From assembly GCA_016169945.1 (NCBI GenBank), contig JADLSH010000273.1, positions 248,001-312,000 of the forward strand: a DNA stretch of 64,000 nt, in the 5' to 3' direction. Every line of letters starts with the position of its first letter. Position 1 is the stretch's first letter. This stretch comes from Trachythela sp. YZ-2020 (Eukaryota > Cnidaria > Anthozoa > Malacalcyonacea > Clavulariidae). Shown in pieces: positions 43,901-58,900 of this stretch. Below the pieces are notes generated by a model. That model saw only the letters and a list, made by a program, of their open reading frames with translations, ran no database searches and was not told the origin of the DNA. Both the position numbers and the translations under genes were made by a program.

Positions 43901-46900
43901 AGCTAAAAACAACGACTTGCGATACCATAATAAACACCGGTCTGTATAGACCAACTTTATATTTTATACAAGAATTATTTGAAACATACAGAAACGCAAC
44001 AATTTGATCGTTTATAAACTCGCTTCACACAGCAGTACAGTATGTTTGCATGCCATAAATTCAGTCAAACCAACGGCCAAATATGACATTTAAACACGTA
44101 GACATACAACAACTATGCACTATACACTATACAAGTCTCAAGTACAAATGTACAATACCGATTTCTATTTCCTAACAGCATTGAAAGTTGTTTTCCACAG
44201 AAAAATATCATCATTAGTATCGCTCAATTTGCCTATAGGTAAAACCTTGGGCAGTATTTCCCTCATACTGCGAAAGGCTAAAGCTTTCGAACCAAGACAT
44301 CGTCGTACTTTACTTCACAACAAACAAGTATGCCTTTGCCATATTCAAACTAAGATTTAATGCATTGAAGCCTCGTTTTATTAGCCACGCAACGATAAAC
44401 GGTAAATCAATGCATGGCTTTACTCCGAGGGTATGTGAAGACAAAGCAGAAAGAATTCTCTTTTGAATTTGCCTTAAATTTGTTCTGCCTGTTTTGCCTT
44501 TTGTTTATTATTCTTATGTTTGCGTCGCTAGTGAATAATTGGCTTTACAAAGAAAAAAGAAGAGAAAAACAAAGAAATGCAAAAAAGCCTGTGAATTAGT
44601 CCTTGCATAAATATCAAAACAACGAGTGATTGGATGGCATGGAGAACAGTGGGATTTTCTGAACAATGAAAAGACAATGGAATTGTTATGCTAAGTATTA
44701 TACAAAGGCATTAGCTGGCATTTTGCACAGTATCATAGAATAGGAAATGACTAGAATGGCCACTTGAGGCGGAACCTTTGAAGTTTTTGACGCTGCGCAT
44801 GTCGCATTACGCATGTTCATTACCATTATTCTAGCCAGTCAATTGCATTTTCTGGCCAATAAACACGCTGAACTGGCTGGTCCGCCATTATTCTGGCCAG
44901 AAAACTGCATAAAAATAGGGGGTCACGTTGAACTGCTGAGTGGCCCTTCTGGTCATTTCCTGGCCCTGGTGACAGTATTGAAAACTACCTACCTAGCAAG
45001 ACGCCAGTTAACTTTTTCATTCAATCGTTCCCACTCATTCTTAATCGTAACAATACTTTGTTCTATGTTCTTTCTCTGTTCTTGAGACACAGATGGATGC
45101 GCAGAAGTCTCTTTGCCAAACACAGCCACATTCGTGACACGTTTCTTTTGTAATTCAAGTTCTTTTTGTAAGGCCTGAATTGAAGCAAAATTCATATTGT
45201 TAAAGTGCCACTCACCCCCCAAATTATTTTTATATATGTGTAATATTTGTATCATTCTGAGAAGAAATGTAATATATCTTTATAGTAAAAATCCTCATCT
45301 TGATCAACTTTTTCACTGTCAAAGTTTCCGGATATGATGTCATTAGATTAATTTTAGCATAAAAAAACAAAGGAAAATTAATTTACAATTCATCTAATGA
45401 TATCATATCCGGTAACTTTGACAGTGAAAAAGTTGATCAAGATGAGGATTTTTACTATAAAGATATATTACATTTCTTCTCAGAATGATACAGATATTAC
45501 ACATATACAAAACATTGGGGGTTAGTGGCACTTTAAAGGGCTTATGCAGCGAAAATTCGGTTCGAGTGAAACTCTCTTATTAAAGAGAACTTTTGAAGTT
45601 ATGATGATTGACGTTTGGAGCTTTTCGATATCCCACTTCGTTCTTGAGATATTAAGATGTCTTTGATATGTAAATAACATCACTGTGACATCACACTGCA
45701 TAATGAATTGTTGGAAAATCACGAATACCTCTGAGATTATTTAACCAATCGCCTTTAAACTGTCATTTGTATCTGCCTATCGCAGGACACCACACATGCA
45801 GAGTTTCAAGTGATTTAATTCAATTATTTCACTAAAGATATTCGTGATTTTCCAACAATTCATTATGCAGTGTGATGTCACAGTGATGTAATTTACATAT
45901 CAAACACATCTTAATATCTCAAGAACGAAGTGGGATATGAAAAAGCTCCAAACGTCAATCTTCATAACTTCAAAAGTTCTCTTTAATAAGAGAGTTTCAC
46001 TCGAACCGAATTTTCGCTGCATAAGCCCTTTAACTAGTGGATGTTAGTGTAATAATGGTACAGTGGTTGTCCTCTGCGCGCGGGGTTCTATTCCTGCCAT
46101 ATGCAGTTGTTTGATTGCCCTTTAGTCGCATTTAAGAAGAGTGCTTCTAGTTTGACTTGACCACCGCAGGTTTTCTCCGCGTACTCTGATTTCCTTCTGT
46201 AGTAACACTGGATCAGTAAATGATGGTTCTTAGTAAACCTCTAAGGAGAACAGTTAAGAATTGATAAGGCATCCAGCATAAGTTAGTTTAGTTTAGATAT
46301 ACTTAGCAAATGACCACAAACAAAATATAGTTAAATCCTTCTAGTATAGTGTAATACTGTTTAAGGAGTAATTCATTAAAGCACTAAAGCTCCAAATATA
46401 TTCCAAATTGTATGGACATACCAAGTATTCTTGATTTTGTCTTTTGAGGTTGTTCATATTGGGCTCGAGATTTTCAAGAGACTCTAACTTTTGTTCACTC
46501 TTAACAAACCATTCCTGTAGTGGTGTTAATGCTTTGTTCCATTCCTGAAGTTTCACTGAACCTTGTTCTTTGTACTCTGCCTCTTTCTCTGTTAGTCTGC
46601 AAAGTTAAGGAATTGAAGCTTTTAAATCAACTGTAGTAAGATATTGTAATTCCTTTCTGCTTTCCTTTCACTTGACTTCCTATGTTCTTTTTCTTTCTTA
46701 CTCTGTTCTTACTTTCTTTTTATATTCCTCCCTCCCTCCCCCTCCCTTCCCTCCTCCCTTCCCTCCCTCCCTCTTTCCCTCCCTCCTTCCCTCCCTCCCC
46801 TCCTCCCTCCCTCCCTCCCTCCTTCCCTCCCTCCCTCCTTCCCTCCTCCCTCCTTCCCTCCCTCCTTCCCTCCCTCCCTCCCTCCCTTCCTCCCTCCCTC

Positions 46901-49900
46901 CCTCCTCCTTCCTTCCTCCTCCTCCTTCCCTCCTTCCTTCCTCTCTCCTTCCTTCCCTTCTTCCCTCCTTCCTTCCCTCCTCCTTCCCTCCATCCCTTCT
47001 TCCCTCCATCCTCCTCCTTCCCTCCTCCCCTCCTCCTTCCCTCCTCCCTCCTTCCTCCTTCCCTCCTCCTTCCTTCCTTCCCTCCTCTCCTTCCTTCTCT
47101 CTCCTTCCTTCCCTTCTTCCCTCCTTCCTTCCCTCCATCCCTCCCTCCTTCCCTCCCTCCTTCCCTCCATCCCTCCTTCCCTCCAACCCTCCTTCCCTCC
47201 ATCCCTCCTTCCCTCCTTCCCTCCTTCCTTCCTTCCTTCCTTCCTTCCCTCTCTCCTTCCTTCCCTTCTTCCCTTCTTCCCTCCTTCCTTCCCTCCCTCC
47301 TTCCCTCCATCCCTCCTTCCCTCCATCCCTCCTTCCCTCCATCCTTCCCTTCCTCCTTCCTTCCCTCTCTCCTTCCTTCCCTTCTTCCCTTCTTCCCTCC
47401 TTCCTTCCCTCCCTCCTTCCCTCCTCCCTCCTTCCCTCCATCCCTCCCTCCTTCCCTCCATCCCTCCCTCCCTCCTTCCTTCCATCCCTCCTTCCCTCCC
47501 TCCTTCCCTGCTTCCTTCCATCCCTCCATCCCTCCATCCCTCCTCCTTCCCTCCCTCCATCCCTCCATCCCTCCTTCCCTCCATCCCTCCCTCCTTCCCT
47601 CCCTCCTTCCCTCCCTCCTTCCCTCCTTCCTCCCTTCCCCCTCCTTCCTTCCTTCTTCCCTCCTTCCCTCCATCCCTCCATCCCTCCTTCCCTCCATCCC
47701 TCCATCCCTCCTTCCCTCCATCCCTCCTTCCCTCCATCCCTCCATCCCTCCATCCTCCTTCCTCCATCCCTCCTTCCCTCCATCCCTCCTTCCTCCATCC
47801 CTCCTTCCTTCTTCCATCCTTCCTTCTTTCATCCTTCCTTCTTTCATCCTTCCTTCTTCCCTTCTTCCTTCTTCCTTCCCTCCCTCCTTCCCTCCATCCC
47901 TCCTTCCCTCCATCCCTCCATCCCTCCTTCCCTCCATCCTTCCCTTCCTCCTTCCTTCCTTCCCTCTCTCCTTCCTTCCCTTCTTCCCTTCTTCCCTCCT
48001 TCCTTCCTTCCCTCCTTCCTTCCTCCCTCCTTCCCTCCTTCCTCTCCATCCCTCCCTCCCTCCATCCCTCCCTCCTTCCCTCCCTACCTCCTTCCATCCC
48101 TCCTTCCCTCCATCCCTCCTTCCTTCCATCCCTCCTTCCCTCCATCCCTCCCTCCTTCCCTCCTCCCTCCTTTCCTCCCTCCTTTCCTCCCTCTCCTCCT
48201 TCCCTCCCTCCTTCCCTCCTTCCTTCCTTCCTTCCTTCCTTCCCTCCTTTTTTCCTTCCTTCCTTCCCTCCTTCCCTCCATCCCTCCTTCCCTCCCTCCT
48301 TCCTTCCATCCCTCCTTCCCTCCATCCCTCCTTCCCTCCTCCTTCCTTCCCTCCATCCCTCCATCCCTCCTTCCCTCCATCCCTCCTTCCCTCCATCCCT
48401 CCTTCCCTCCTTCCCTCCATCCCTCCTTCCCTCCATCCCTCCTTCCCTCCATCCCTCCTTCCTTCCTTCCTTCCTTCCCTCCTTCCTTCTTTCCCTCTCT
48501 CCTTCCTTCCCTTCTTCCCTTCTTCCTTCCCTCCCTCCTTCCCTCCATCCCTCCATCCCTCCTTCCCTCCATCCTTCCCTTCCTCCTTCCTTCCTTCCCT
48601 CTCTCCTTCCTTCTCTTCTTCCCTTCTTCCCTCCTTCCTTCCTTCCCTCCTTCCTTCCCTCCCTCCTTCCCTCCTTCCCTCCATCCCTCCCTCCTTCCCT
48701 CCATCCCTCCCTCCTTCCCTCCCTCCTTCCTTCCATCCCTCCTTCCCTCCATCCCTCCTTCCTTCCATCCCTCCTTCCCTCCATCCCTCCCTCCTTCCCT
48801 CCCTCCTTCCTTCCATCCCTCCTTCCCTCCATCCCTCCCTCCTTCCCTCCCTCCTTCCCTCCTTCCTTCCTTCCTTCCTTCCTTCCCTCCTTTCTTCCTT
48901 CCTTCCCTCCTTCCCTCCATCCCTCCTTCCCTCCCTCCTTCCTTCCATCCCTCCTTCCCTCCATCCCTCCTTCCCTCCATCCCTCCTTCCTTCCTTCCTT
49001 CCCTCCTTCCCTCCCTCATCCCCTTCCTCTCTTCCTTCAATCAAGTCATTCAATAAAAGCAAACAAACAATTTATCCATTATAAATAATTAAATATCTGC
49101 AGATGATATCAGCTGGTAAGACGTTGTTATCAAGTCTACCACACAATAGGCCACCGCAGTTTGATATAGCACTGAGTACTAAAGAAACATCATGGTAATA
49201 CTGAATGTTTCTGGCGTGGTCAGTGCGGAATAAGATTTAGGCCGATCTTATATCTTATTATTCACCTTTTAATTTTCCAATTGATTTTCTCTCTCAAATT
49301 CTCCCAGTTTTCTCGGAGTGTTTCAATATCCTCCTGGATCTGTCTTCGATCCTCAGCTGAAAGCGTTGAATGTGTCTTCAGATCATCTCCGAAACGTATC
49401 ACACTGACTAGCTGTTTCTTCTCTTGAAGTTCCATATCTTTGGCAACATCCTAACATAAATCAAGCATATGAACGTTTTAGGGAGAACGTAACCTAAAAC
49501 TCGGGGTTTTTCTGGCTTTGAGTTTGAACTTTCAAAAGACAACCTTCATTGAATAAGCTGTATATAGTGCAACAAACCTCCATCTCTCGTCTCTGTTTTG
49601 CCACAGTTTCTAAATCAGCATCACTGCCATCATCAGCTTCTAATCTATATTTTTCTCCAGCCAACAAGGCTTCAACACTTGCTAGTTTATTTCTCCATTC
49701 AGACAGTTTACTGTCTTTTTCATCTTGAAATGCTTTTTCACTGGCATTCACTCTAATATTTTGTGAAATTAAATCAGATGAACAATTAGTGCAATGCTTC
49801 TTACCACCCACCGAGTAGAGGTTTGGTCAATGTTCTGGCCCAACGTTATGCAGTGATAGTACAGTGGTGTGTATAGTCAGCTTGCGCCTTTCACCTCTGT

Positions 49901-52900
49901 GATGGGGGTTCAATTTCTGCTATATGCTGTTGTGTGATTATAATTTCGCCTAAGTCGCATGTGAGAAGAGTGCTTCCAGTTTGAGTCTACCAAACACCGC
50001 AGGTTTTCACCGAGTACTCCTGTTTCCTCCTGTATTAACAATCGGTCAATAATGGATAGCCCTTACTGGACCTCTAGGGGGTAGGACTAAAGGCTCTTTT
50101 CCACTCGTCGCAAAAACCAACTCGCAAGCTCGCTGCGAGTACTTTCATCCAATCACAATCCTCGACAGTTTATTTTAATTACATGCAAGAACTCGCAGCG
50201 AGTTGGTTTTGCGATGAGTGGAAAGCTCTTTTCCACTGATCGCAAAACCAACTCGCAAACTCGCTGCGAGTTCTTGCATGTAATTAAAATAAACTGAAAA
50301 GAGCCTTAATAGACCTGTCATAAGAACAAGCCAACAAGGTTTTAGCTGTTTGGCGGAAAGAAAATAAAAGGATATAAACCAAGAGCTAGACTGAAGTTAC
50401 ACAATTTGGTCTTACCGTTTTAGCCTTTCTTCAATCTTCTGTATCACAGCGTTAAAAGAACTTTCCAGCAAAGTAATATCTTGTTGTATCGTCTTTCTGT
50501 CATCCTCCGACATAGAGGCATGCGTCTGTGTATTCCTTCCCATCTCCACAATTGTCTCGAGCTGTTTCTCTTTCAATTGAATTTCTTGAAGTTGAGACTT
50601 GAAAAAAAAAAATTACATACAAATCGTTGAATGTAAGACAGGGGCATGGACACGAGTGGGCAGGGGGACAAGTTGGCTACATGTTTTGAAGAGCCAGTGT
50701 TACTACGGGAGAAAACCTGTACTAAACTAACTGAATAGACAATTTGCATTATAGACTAAATTTTGTTCTAGGCAAGGAGAAGGGAATCAATCACAACAGC
50801 TACAAAGAACATGATAAGATTAGTAAAATTGCAAAGTTTGGTTGCGAAATGTTGTAAAATGCGGAAAATATAGCCTTGCAAAGTTTGAAAATTTTGTATA
50901 CTTTTGTATTACGTGCGGAAATTGCTACCACAGTTGGACCGAAATGTGGTAGGAATTTCCGCACGTAATACAAAAGTATACAAAATTTGCAAACTTTTTT
51001 CGCATTTTCATTTCCAAACTTTGCAATTTTACTAATTTTAGTAAGTTCTTTCCGGCAATATACTTTTTTTTGCCTAGATAAAAAATTAGTCTATAATGCA
51101 AATTGTCTATTTATATACTGCATAGCTCTATCGGCTCTAAACTTTTTTACTTGACGACCAGTGCTACTACAGGAAGAAACCGGAATACCAGAGGAAAGTC
51201 TGCGATATTTGATCATACTGGATGTACTCTTCTCACATTCGATTGAGGAAAAATTATAATCAGACAACTGCATATTGCAGGAATCGAACCCAGGTTCGCA
51301 TGTTCAGTAAGATTGTGACGAAGCAGGTTATATGCCCATGACAGAGTCGTTTTAAGTTTCAGAACAAACAGTAGAGAAACACTTACTTCTAATGTAACCT
51401 TTTGTTTTCGAATCGATTCCGGATCAGACGCAGGATCTCCTTGAGCAGCAAGTTTCTTTTCTTGTTTTGTAAGCCAATCTTGGAGATCTGACACCGCACC
51501 CTTCCAGTTTGATAACAGCACGGATCTTTCTTCACTCAACGCTATTTCCTTCGAGGATAATCTGCATAAAAATGGTATAGATATCACAAACGATCTAAAG
51601 CTAAGGTCTTGAGCACAAAAACGAAGCTATATTGGTGGGTTTCAGTGAGCGTTACAGGACAACAGAGAGTGGTCGACTTCAGAAATGTTTACACATACAA
51701 GACTGCTACATATAATTAACAATTATTGGACGAGGTTAAGCAAGATATCGAGAATTATCAAGGCCGAAGTTTGCGTTATCTGCCGAATCTGAATGCTGAG
51801 GCGGATGACACATACTGAGGCCTTGATAATTCTCGATTATCATGCGAAAACCGAATTCAATTAATTGTTTTAAATAGTCAAAACAGATGCATAATAGAAA
51901 TAATAAACATTAGTTTCTCACTCTGATAACTACCTGCTGAGTCGTTGCCTACCATCTAACTTCGGTTTAGTGCTTACAAAACCCACGTATAATCAATCAG
52001 GGTGGATTACTTTTCCGAAGGATTATTGTGTTTCCACCTACCTTCTAACTTTTTTATGCATTCTTTCTTCCAAGCTTTGCCACTGGTTCTTCAAACTGCT
52101 CATATGCATACGTATTTTAGTTTTATCTTCTTCAAGGAGAGCAGTGTGTTTCTGGACTTCGTCACCCAGGCGGATGGCATTTTGCAGCTCGACCTGTTGC
52201 TTCTGAATTGTTTGAACATCCATCTATAGAACAATAGGTATGTAAGTAAAATCCGGGATTGGTAAGAATTTGCGCATTTTTGACGAATGCCTATTGTACA
52301 TGGTATCAGAAACGAAATTGCGTCAAAGATTGTTCTGGCTAGTTTCTCAAAATAACTCAAAACAAAAATAGTTGGGACAGAAAAAGATTAAGAAATGTGA
52401 CGTATGAAATGTCATTTCCAAACCTCAAATTCGGACTTGAAAGAATTTCAAGTCCTGGCAGTTTAATAGGCTCCAGTCTGCCTTTCCTTCTTCGCTTTAC
52501 ATTGGAACAGACTGCTTAAGGTACGTTCACACACAGCGATTTGTCGGGCCGATTTCAGATGCACGTTAATGATCTTTGAAAAATACGTGGCAAACGTCAT
52601 CTGGCGACATCATCAACTGAAAATATTCGTCATTAACATTCAGCAAAACCCAAAATCGGCCGGACAAATCGCTGTGTGTGAAAGTACCTTTAGACTAGAA
52701 ATCCACCCAAGATGCCCATTTTCTAATTAGGAATATTACTTGAACGAACCTGTGTGGTTAGTTTGTATTTCCTCAAAGTTTCCAGATCATTTGATTCCAG
52801 AACATCATCCTCCTCCCACTTTGTTCCTTGATCACTGAACAGTTGTTCTAATGGAGCACTCTTAGTTTGCCATTCTTCCATCTTTACGACACGTTCTTCA

Positions 52901-55900
52901 TGATAACTGCCTTCCTGCTTGCTGATTCTGAAAATAACGTTTACTACCGTAGTTAGTTGATCATGTTTTGCTAGAAGAATTATTATGCTGGGGCTGGTTC
53001 GCAAGTCGTCAGGACAAGGACTCACCTCTGGAGTACTGAATTGATTCTCGCCGAGCTCTAACTTACTTAACTCACTCATGTGAAAAGAGTAAGTCAACGC
53101 TCCCGTCGAAAGTCGGTTTTCCCGCACACTCGGGCTCTCCCCACAGGAAAGTTGACTGGGTGGTTAGGATAATCAGATTAGGAAGTAATATCACAATTGT
53201 TGTAAAAATAGATAATGTAGCTGCGAGCTGAATAATATATGAATGAATATGCTCAAAATAAGCTGTCATTATTAACCTGATGAAGGGTCTTTGTTCAATG
53301 CGTGGAAGTGTTTTTTTATCTTTTTCAGGCAGTTCAGACACAAACCACGGCAGCTTAGCATGATTCACACTTTCACAAAAAGTACTTATTGACAGCTCTA
53401 AAAGCTTACTTTGTGTGCGTTTCATTAATCAATTCTTCAAGGTTATGCCAGTTGTTCTTAATACTGTTCAATTCTTGTTGTAATTTTTTCTTATCATCTT
53501 CAGATAACGAATCTCGTTCCTGCAGTCTTTGACACACACTGTCTAAATTGTCCAAGGAGCTTCGCCGTGCTTTCAATGCCTCGTCTAATGCCTGAAAATA
53601 GTAAAAGTCATAGTAAATACGGGTGCTTCGGTCACGCAGTATCAGAGCAACTGCCTTTAATCTCTGAGATCGTCGGTTCGATTCTCGCGGCGGACTCGAG
53701 ACATTGGCGTAAAATGTTGGTCAACGTTTGCTAAAAGTCGTGGTTTTTCTCCTGGTATTCCGATTTCCTCCTTCAGGGAATGTTGAAAGGTTGGGTTCGC
53801 CATCCTTTATTGGTCCAGTGTAAGTGCAGGAAGAAACCGAATTACTCAGAGAAAACATTGTGTTCCGTAGAGTTTAACTGGAAGCACTCTTCTCATATGC
53901 GACTTATAATTTCAGACATTTATACCTCAACGTCCTCTCTCTGTTTTGCGACAGCATCATGATCAGTTTTGACAAGACCATGAGATCGGATCTTCTTTTC
54001 ATGTTTAGAGATCCATTCTTTGACAGGACTAGAGATATCTTTCCATTCTGTCATATAATTTGTTCTTTGTTCCACAAGCTTTTTTTCAACATCATTCAAC
54101 CTAAGAAGAAACAAATTTAGCTTTCCTTATTTGTGCTCCGGTAAGTTGAAGTTTGGACATGTTGTAGGTAGGGATCAGTGAGCTTCATAACTATATACCT
54201 TGAATAATACAATAACTTAAGGTATTTGCCCGTAATGATGCTAACAGACACTACTTACTTCTTTAATCTTTCATTCAATTTTTCTTCCAGTTCTTTCCAG
54301 CGTGCCTTAACCACGCCTACTTCATTTCCAACATTAACACGATCTTCTTCTAACATTGAAGGATGTGTTTGAACTTCTTCACCATAACGTAATAATATAC
54401 GAAATTCTTTCTGTTGGACATGAAGTTCATCCATCGAGTCCTAAAAGATAATGATTTAGATAACGAATTTTAGCATGAGCACTAAATTGGAGCTTAAGTT
54501 CACTGACTAACTCTTCTTTATACATGGTTGTTCTAAACAATTTTTCCTGGAGGTACTGCAAGAGAAAGCGGGAGTCAGTGAACTCTACATAAACTGGAAC
54601 GTTAACTCCAATGATCAAGTCCTGTGATTGGATGAAGCCAATTTGAAGCAAAGAGCGGGAACCGCGCGGGTTAAATGTACTTTCAAAAGGACTAGGGAGA
54701 GTTTCGGGGAGTGGAAAATTCAATCAAAAGCTTGTTTTTGAGCAAAAATGAGCAAGAAAAATCCGTTTTTCATCCGAAGGCTTCAATTTAAAATAACTGT
54801 TCCTGGTTTTCTGGATATATCTCACTGTTGTACACTTAGTTCCAGCAAAAATTCGATGGGTACCAGTTTAGTATTCATAAAAATGGCAAATGTTTGAACG
54901 TGCCGAAGCAAACTTAGCTCTTCAACTTCGAAAAAAGCTTCTTTATAAAAACATTTCGACGGTCCCAAAACTTGTGTTGTACTAAAATCCAAGTATTGAA
55001 GTCTATTTTTAGCTTTTAGTCATTGCTGTAACTGCTGTAGAACGTGAGTAAATCCATGTTTCCCAAGTTGTGTTTTTTCGGCTCCATACGTCCATGGCGG
55101 CGATCATGAGTGGCTTCAAAGATGGCGGCCAAGTTATCGTTCCAGTCCTCTTAGAATTCACTGGTGTTAGGCAGATACAACCTGGAAGCATTCTTCTCAC
55201 ATGTGACCGAGGTGAAATTATAATCAGACAAGTACATAACATACGAACAGTACATTACTGTATTTCTTATACTGTGAACAAACAAACCTTTAGGAGTGTT
55301 AATTCTCTTCTGACAACGTCCAAATTGTGATTAAAATCTCCAGAATCATGAAATTTATGTTCTCTCTCGTCAATCCATTTTTCCATCACTTGACGTTTCA
55401 GCTGCCACTCTTTAAGACGAAGTTCACGTTCCTTTTCTAAATCACCTTCTTTGTTTGTAATCCTACAACGAAAATGATGTTTAAGAAACATTTAGGTCAT
55501 AAAGAAAGAGCAAACGGGAGATAGAGTAGAGTGTTGGAAACGAAGTATTGATTTATGCCGACCAAAAATCCTAGAGAACTGATATAGGGAAGCACGGGTG
55601 GCAGATGCGGTTAGCGCGCTGTCTCTTACCTGTGAGTTAAGCTGGCTATACAGCAGGTCGAGGGCATGGATTTCCTCAGGTTGGGTAACGTCAGTGTGCT
55701 TGATAAACTCATGTAAGTTGAGATTGGTTGGTTCTCTCATGTGCTTCGAGGGGTTTTCTCCGGGTACTCCGGTTTTCCTCCCTCGCTAAAAACTATAACC
55801 CTTAGGCACTAACCCTCGGAACCTTTGTCAATTGGGTTGCAAAACCTGTTAAGGCTTTCCGTCCAAATATTAAACTTAAACTAGGGTTATCCAGTATAAA

Positions 55901-58900
55901 TAAAGTTAGTTTAGTTTGAGTCTTTGTCTGCTTACCGTTTAACTGTTGCTTCCATTTTTTCTTCCAAAGTTTTCCAAGTTGTTTTGATTTTGTTCATTTC
56001 TTGTTGAAGTTTTCTCTTGTCTTCTGCAGACAATGTTTGATGTTGTTGCATCTCTTCGTGAAGTTTAACGATGGAGTTCAAACGCTTTTCGTTTGCTAGC
56101 ATTTCATTGAAAAGAACCTGTGATGTAAAGATGGTTTTAGTAATAACGATAATAATATAATAACATTTATTCAATCAAAATTTGTACTTAACTGCAGTTA
56201 ATGCTGAACGGGTCGTGGAGCTACTTCTATATATCCTAACCCACCCTGACAACATTTTCTGTGGGAGGAAACCGGAGTACCAGGAGGAACTCCAATGCCT
56301 TGAGTCCAGAGCGAGAATCAACTCACCAGTAGCTAACCATCCACATGCAGGCCCGGAAGTGACGTCACGCTTTCATATTACCCCGGAAGTGGTTAGTATT
56401 CATGGTGTGTGTAGACTGATGACGCCATACAGCGAACTATGGGTGTACGTACTAGGCGTGTACAAAACTTGATTACGTCATTTTACGGATAATACCCGTT
56501 CACTTTTTCTTGTTCGTTTAAACAAAGAAAGAAACAAACACAAGAATAATTTTTGCAAGAATAGTTTTTTGATGCGCGTTTGAAAAACGAGGCGGTTATA
56601 TAACGACGTAGTTTTACCTAATTGTTGATATTCTCAACGAACAGGGGTAGGACATTGAACTAAATATAACTGGAACGCTACCTCCATAGGAAATGTACGG
56701 TAATTCTATAATTTCGCTTATTCAAAGAAAGCTAACTTTCATAAGCCCAGCAACTCAACGCTCAATAGAGCGTCTTGTTTGTTTGTAAAGTCGGACAGCT
56801 GGACAGAACGTTACGTCATGGTTGCCATGCAAGTGGCATTTTCAACAAAAAAATCTCATTATATAATTATTTTTCATTGAATTTGGCAAACGTAGCTGCT
56901 GTTTTATTGAATTTCAATTCCTAAGAAGCTGTTCTATATCTATGGCTGCTATGCCTTTACCGAGTAAGTACCAAAAATAATATCACTAATATTAAATTTC
57001 AGCTGTTAAATGACCGGTAGTTTTACGAAATAGCTGGCCCTCAATCGAAAGCTTACTGGCAAAACAGTCATAGAATCACGTAATATAATTTCACATCGAG
57101 TTTTGTTTTAACTTTCTGTAGGTCTCTAGAATCTATCTAGAATCTACCTGTTCCAATGAGCTTGCTAAGAAATCGCTATGTTTTATCAGCCATTGAGGTT
57201 GTTATACGTCAGGCAGGGTTATTGCCTAATTTGGAACAACGTAGTGGGTCAGGAAACAAACATCACAGCAGCGAGATGTAATAAAACTACTAACTAGTTC
57301 CAAACCTCATCCTCAGTGTCTTCATAAAGGCCCTGAGGACGGGTTTGTCTAGTTACTCGTTACGAATTACAGCAATGATTATAAATAATATTGAAAATCC
57401 TTTCTAATGTCTATAGTTCCTTCTCTGATACCCGTTTCACTATTTTACCTTCAATAGACAGAGAATATGCTGAAAATCACAGAGACTTTTTATTGTACCT
57501 GTTACGAGAGGTTTGGAGACCGTGTAAAGGGCCTCATAAAATGTCCGACACTGCGGCGTTACAGGGCAAAGGGTGTTACTTCGTGTTCTTGCCGGAAAAC
57601 GTTATTGAAAATCAAGATCAACTTATCCCGGTGTATGTCGGTATGACCGGGAGATCTTTTGCAGAACGCTTTAAAAAGCACACTAATGGAGAAACAGGAT
57701 TAGTGGCAAGGATGAAAAATAGCGGGTTGCTGAAAAAGGAGCTGAAAATTAATAACTCGTCATTGATCACGTACGTGATCGAGCTGCCTCTAGCTGTGGC
57801 CACAGATGCTGTGGCTAAGTTTGTCGAGTCGGTGTTCTTGCGCTCGTTTGATTTCGCTATGAACGTGAAGGAAAATAGTGCAGCACGTGCACAAATCCGG
57901 GTGAAGGAAGAGGGGAAGTCAGTTGCGGATGGATATAACCAGTTTAAGAAGGTATACGAGCATTTCTGCTCGTTCTTCAAGAATGTCAATGACAATTTCA
58001 ATGATAATTTCAAAATTGATAATTTCAAAACGCAATCCACGGCAGAAAACGTCGGCGAAACGTCGAACGCGAATAACCGCGCCAACGAACAGCCATCTGG
58101 TTCTCCCGCGAACTACGCCGACCTGTCCACCGAAGGTCTCCATCTTCTGTTGGCGCAGAGAAACCTTTCTCTTGCTGGTTCGCGTGACACTTTATTGCGA
58201 CGCCTCGCCGATCACGATGGAACAGAAGTAATGTCAAACCCAACACCTCTTGATCCGACTCCGAGTATGTCGCAATCCTCTACCGAAACTCTCCGCTCGT
58301 TTCCGTCTGACCTCGCACAGTTTCTTCCCGATGTTTCGGCCCGCGGGACCGAAACCCCAACACCGCCACCAGGTTTTTTCTGACCTCCCTGATTATCCAG
58401 CCTTAGCATAAGTGTTGGCATCATGCGTGCACGGCATATTACTTATTAGCCCTCAGTTTTTCCGATTTCCTTCTCGCACTTAGATACGTTTCCTTTGGAG
58501 CATGGAGTAATAACTGATGGAAAGTTACCTTTGAAATGGGTCTTCGTGATAGCAACAACGTACATAATTTATGTTTGCACACTTTAACTGTGCCAATACA
58601 TATTGCGAGAACTCAGACCAGTTCCAGCATGCAGGTCAGAAAATATCGACACATCAAAGCGCAAAATCAACATAAATAAGGAAAACGGCCCAAAAACTGC
58701 AGACTGTTTCTACAGCTTCGAATTTCTCTCATTACGCTTCCATCTTTTTACTGCTCCTACGCATATTTATAAATATGCGTAATCAATAAACTCGGCTCGG
58801 CTTCCCGTGGCGGAAATGACAATATGTACTTTGTACAGATTGTCATTAATGGCAGGGAAGTGCTGTCCTTTGGGACAACACTTCGCCACGTGAAGTGCAT

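Noticed and set aside
44414..44599. Plus-strand 61-codon frame with one hydrophobic stretch
   Set aside because: No homologous pattern, no supporting splice or neighbour context, and it lies in an intron of the giant gene.
46672..49084. Very long open frames on both strands, proline/serine-rich or glycine/arginine/glutamate-rich
   Set aside because: They come from the polypyrimidine tract, which contains no stop codons in any frame. No splice or start context, and the same repeats fill all frames.
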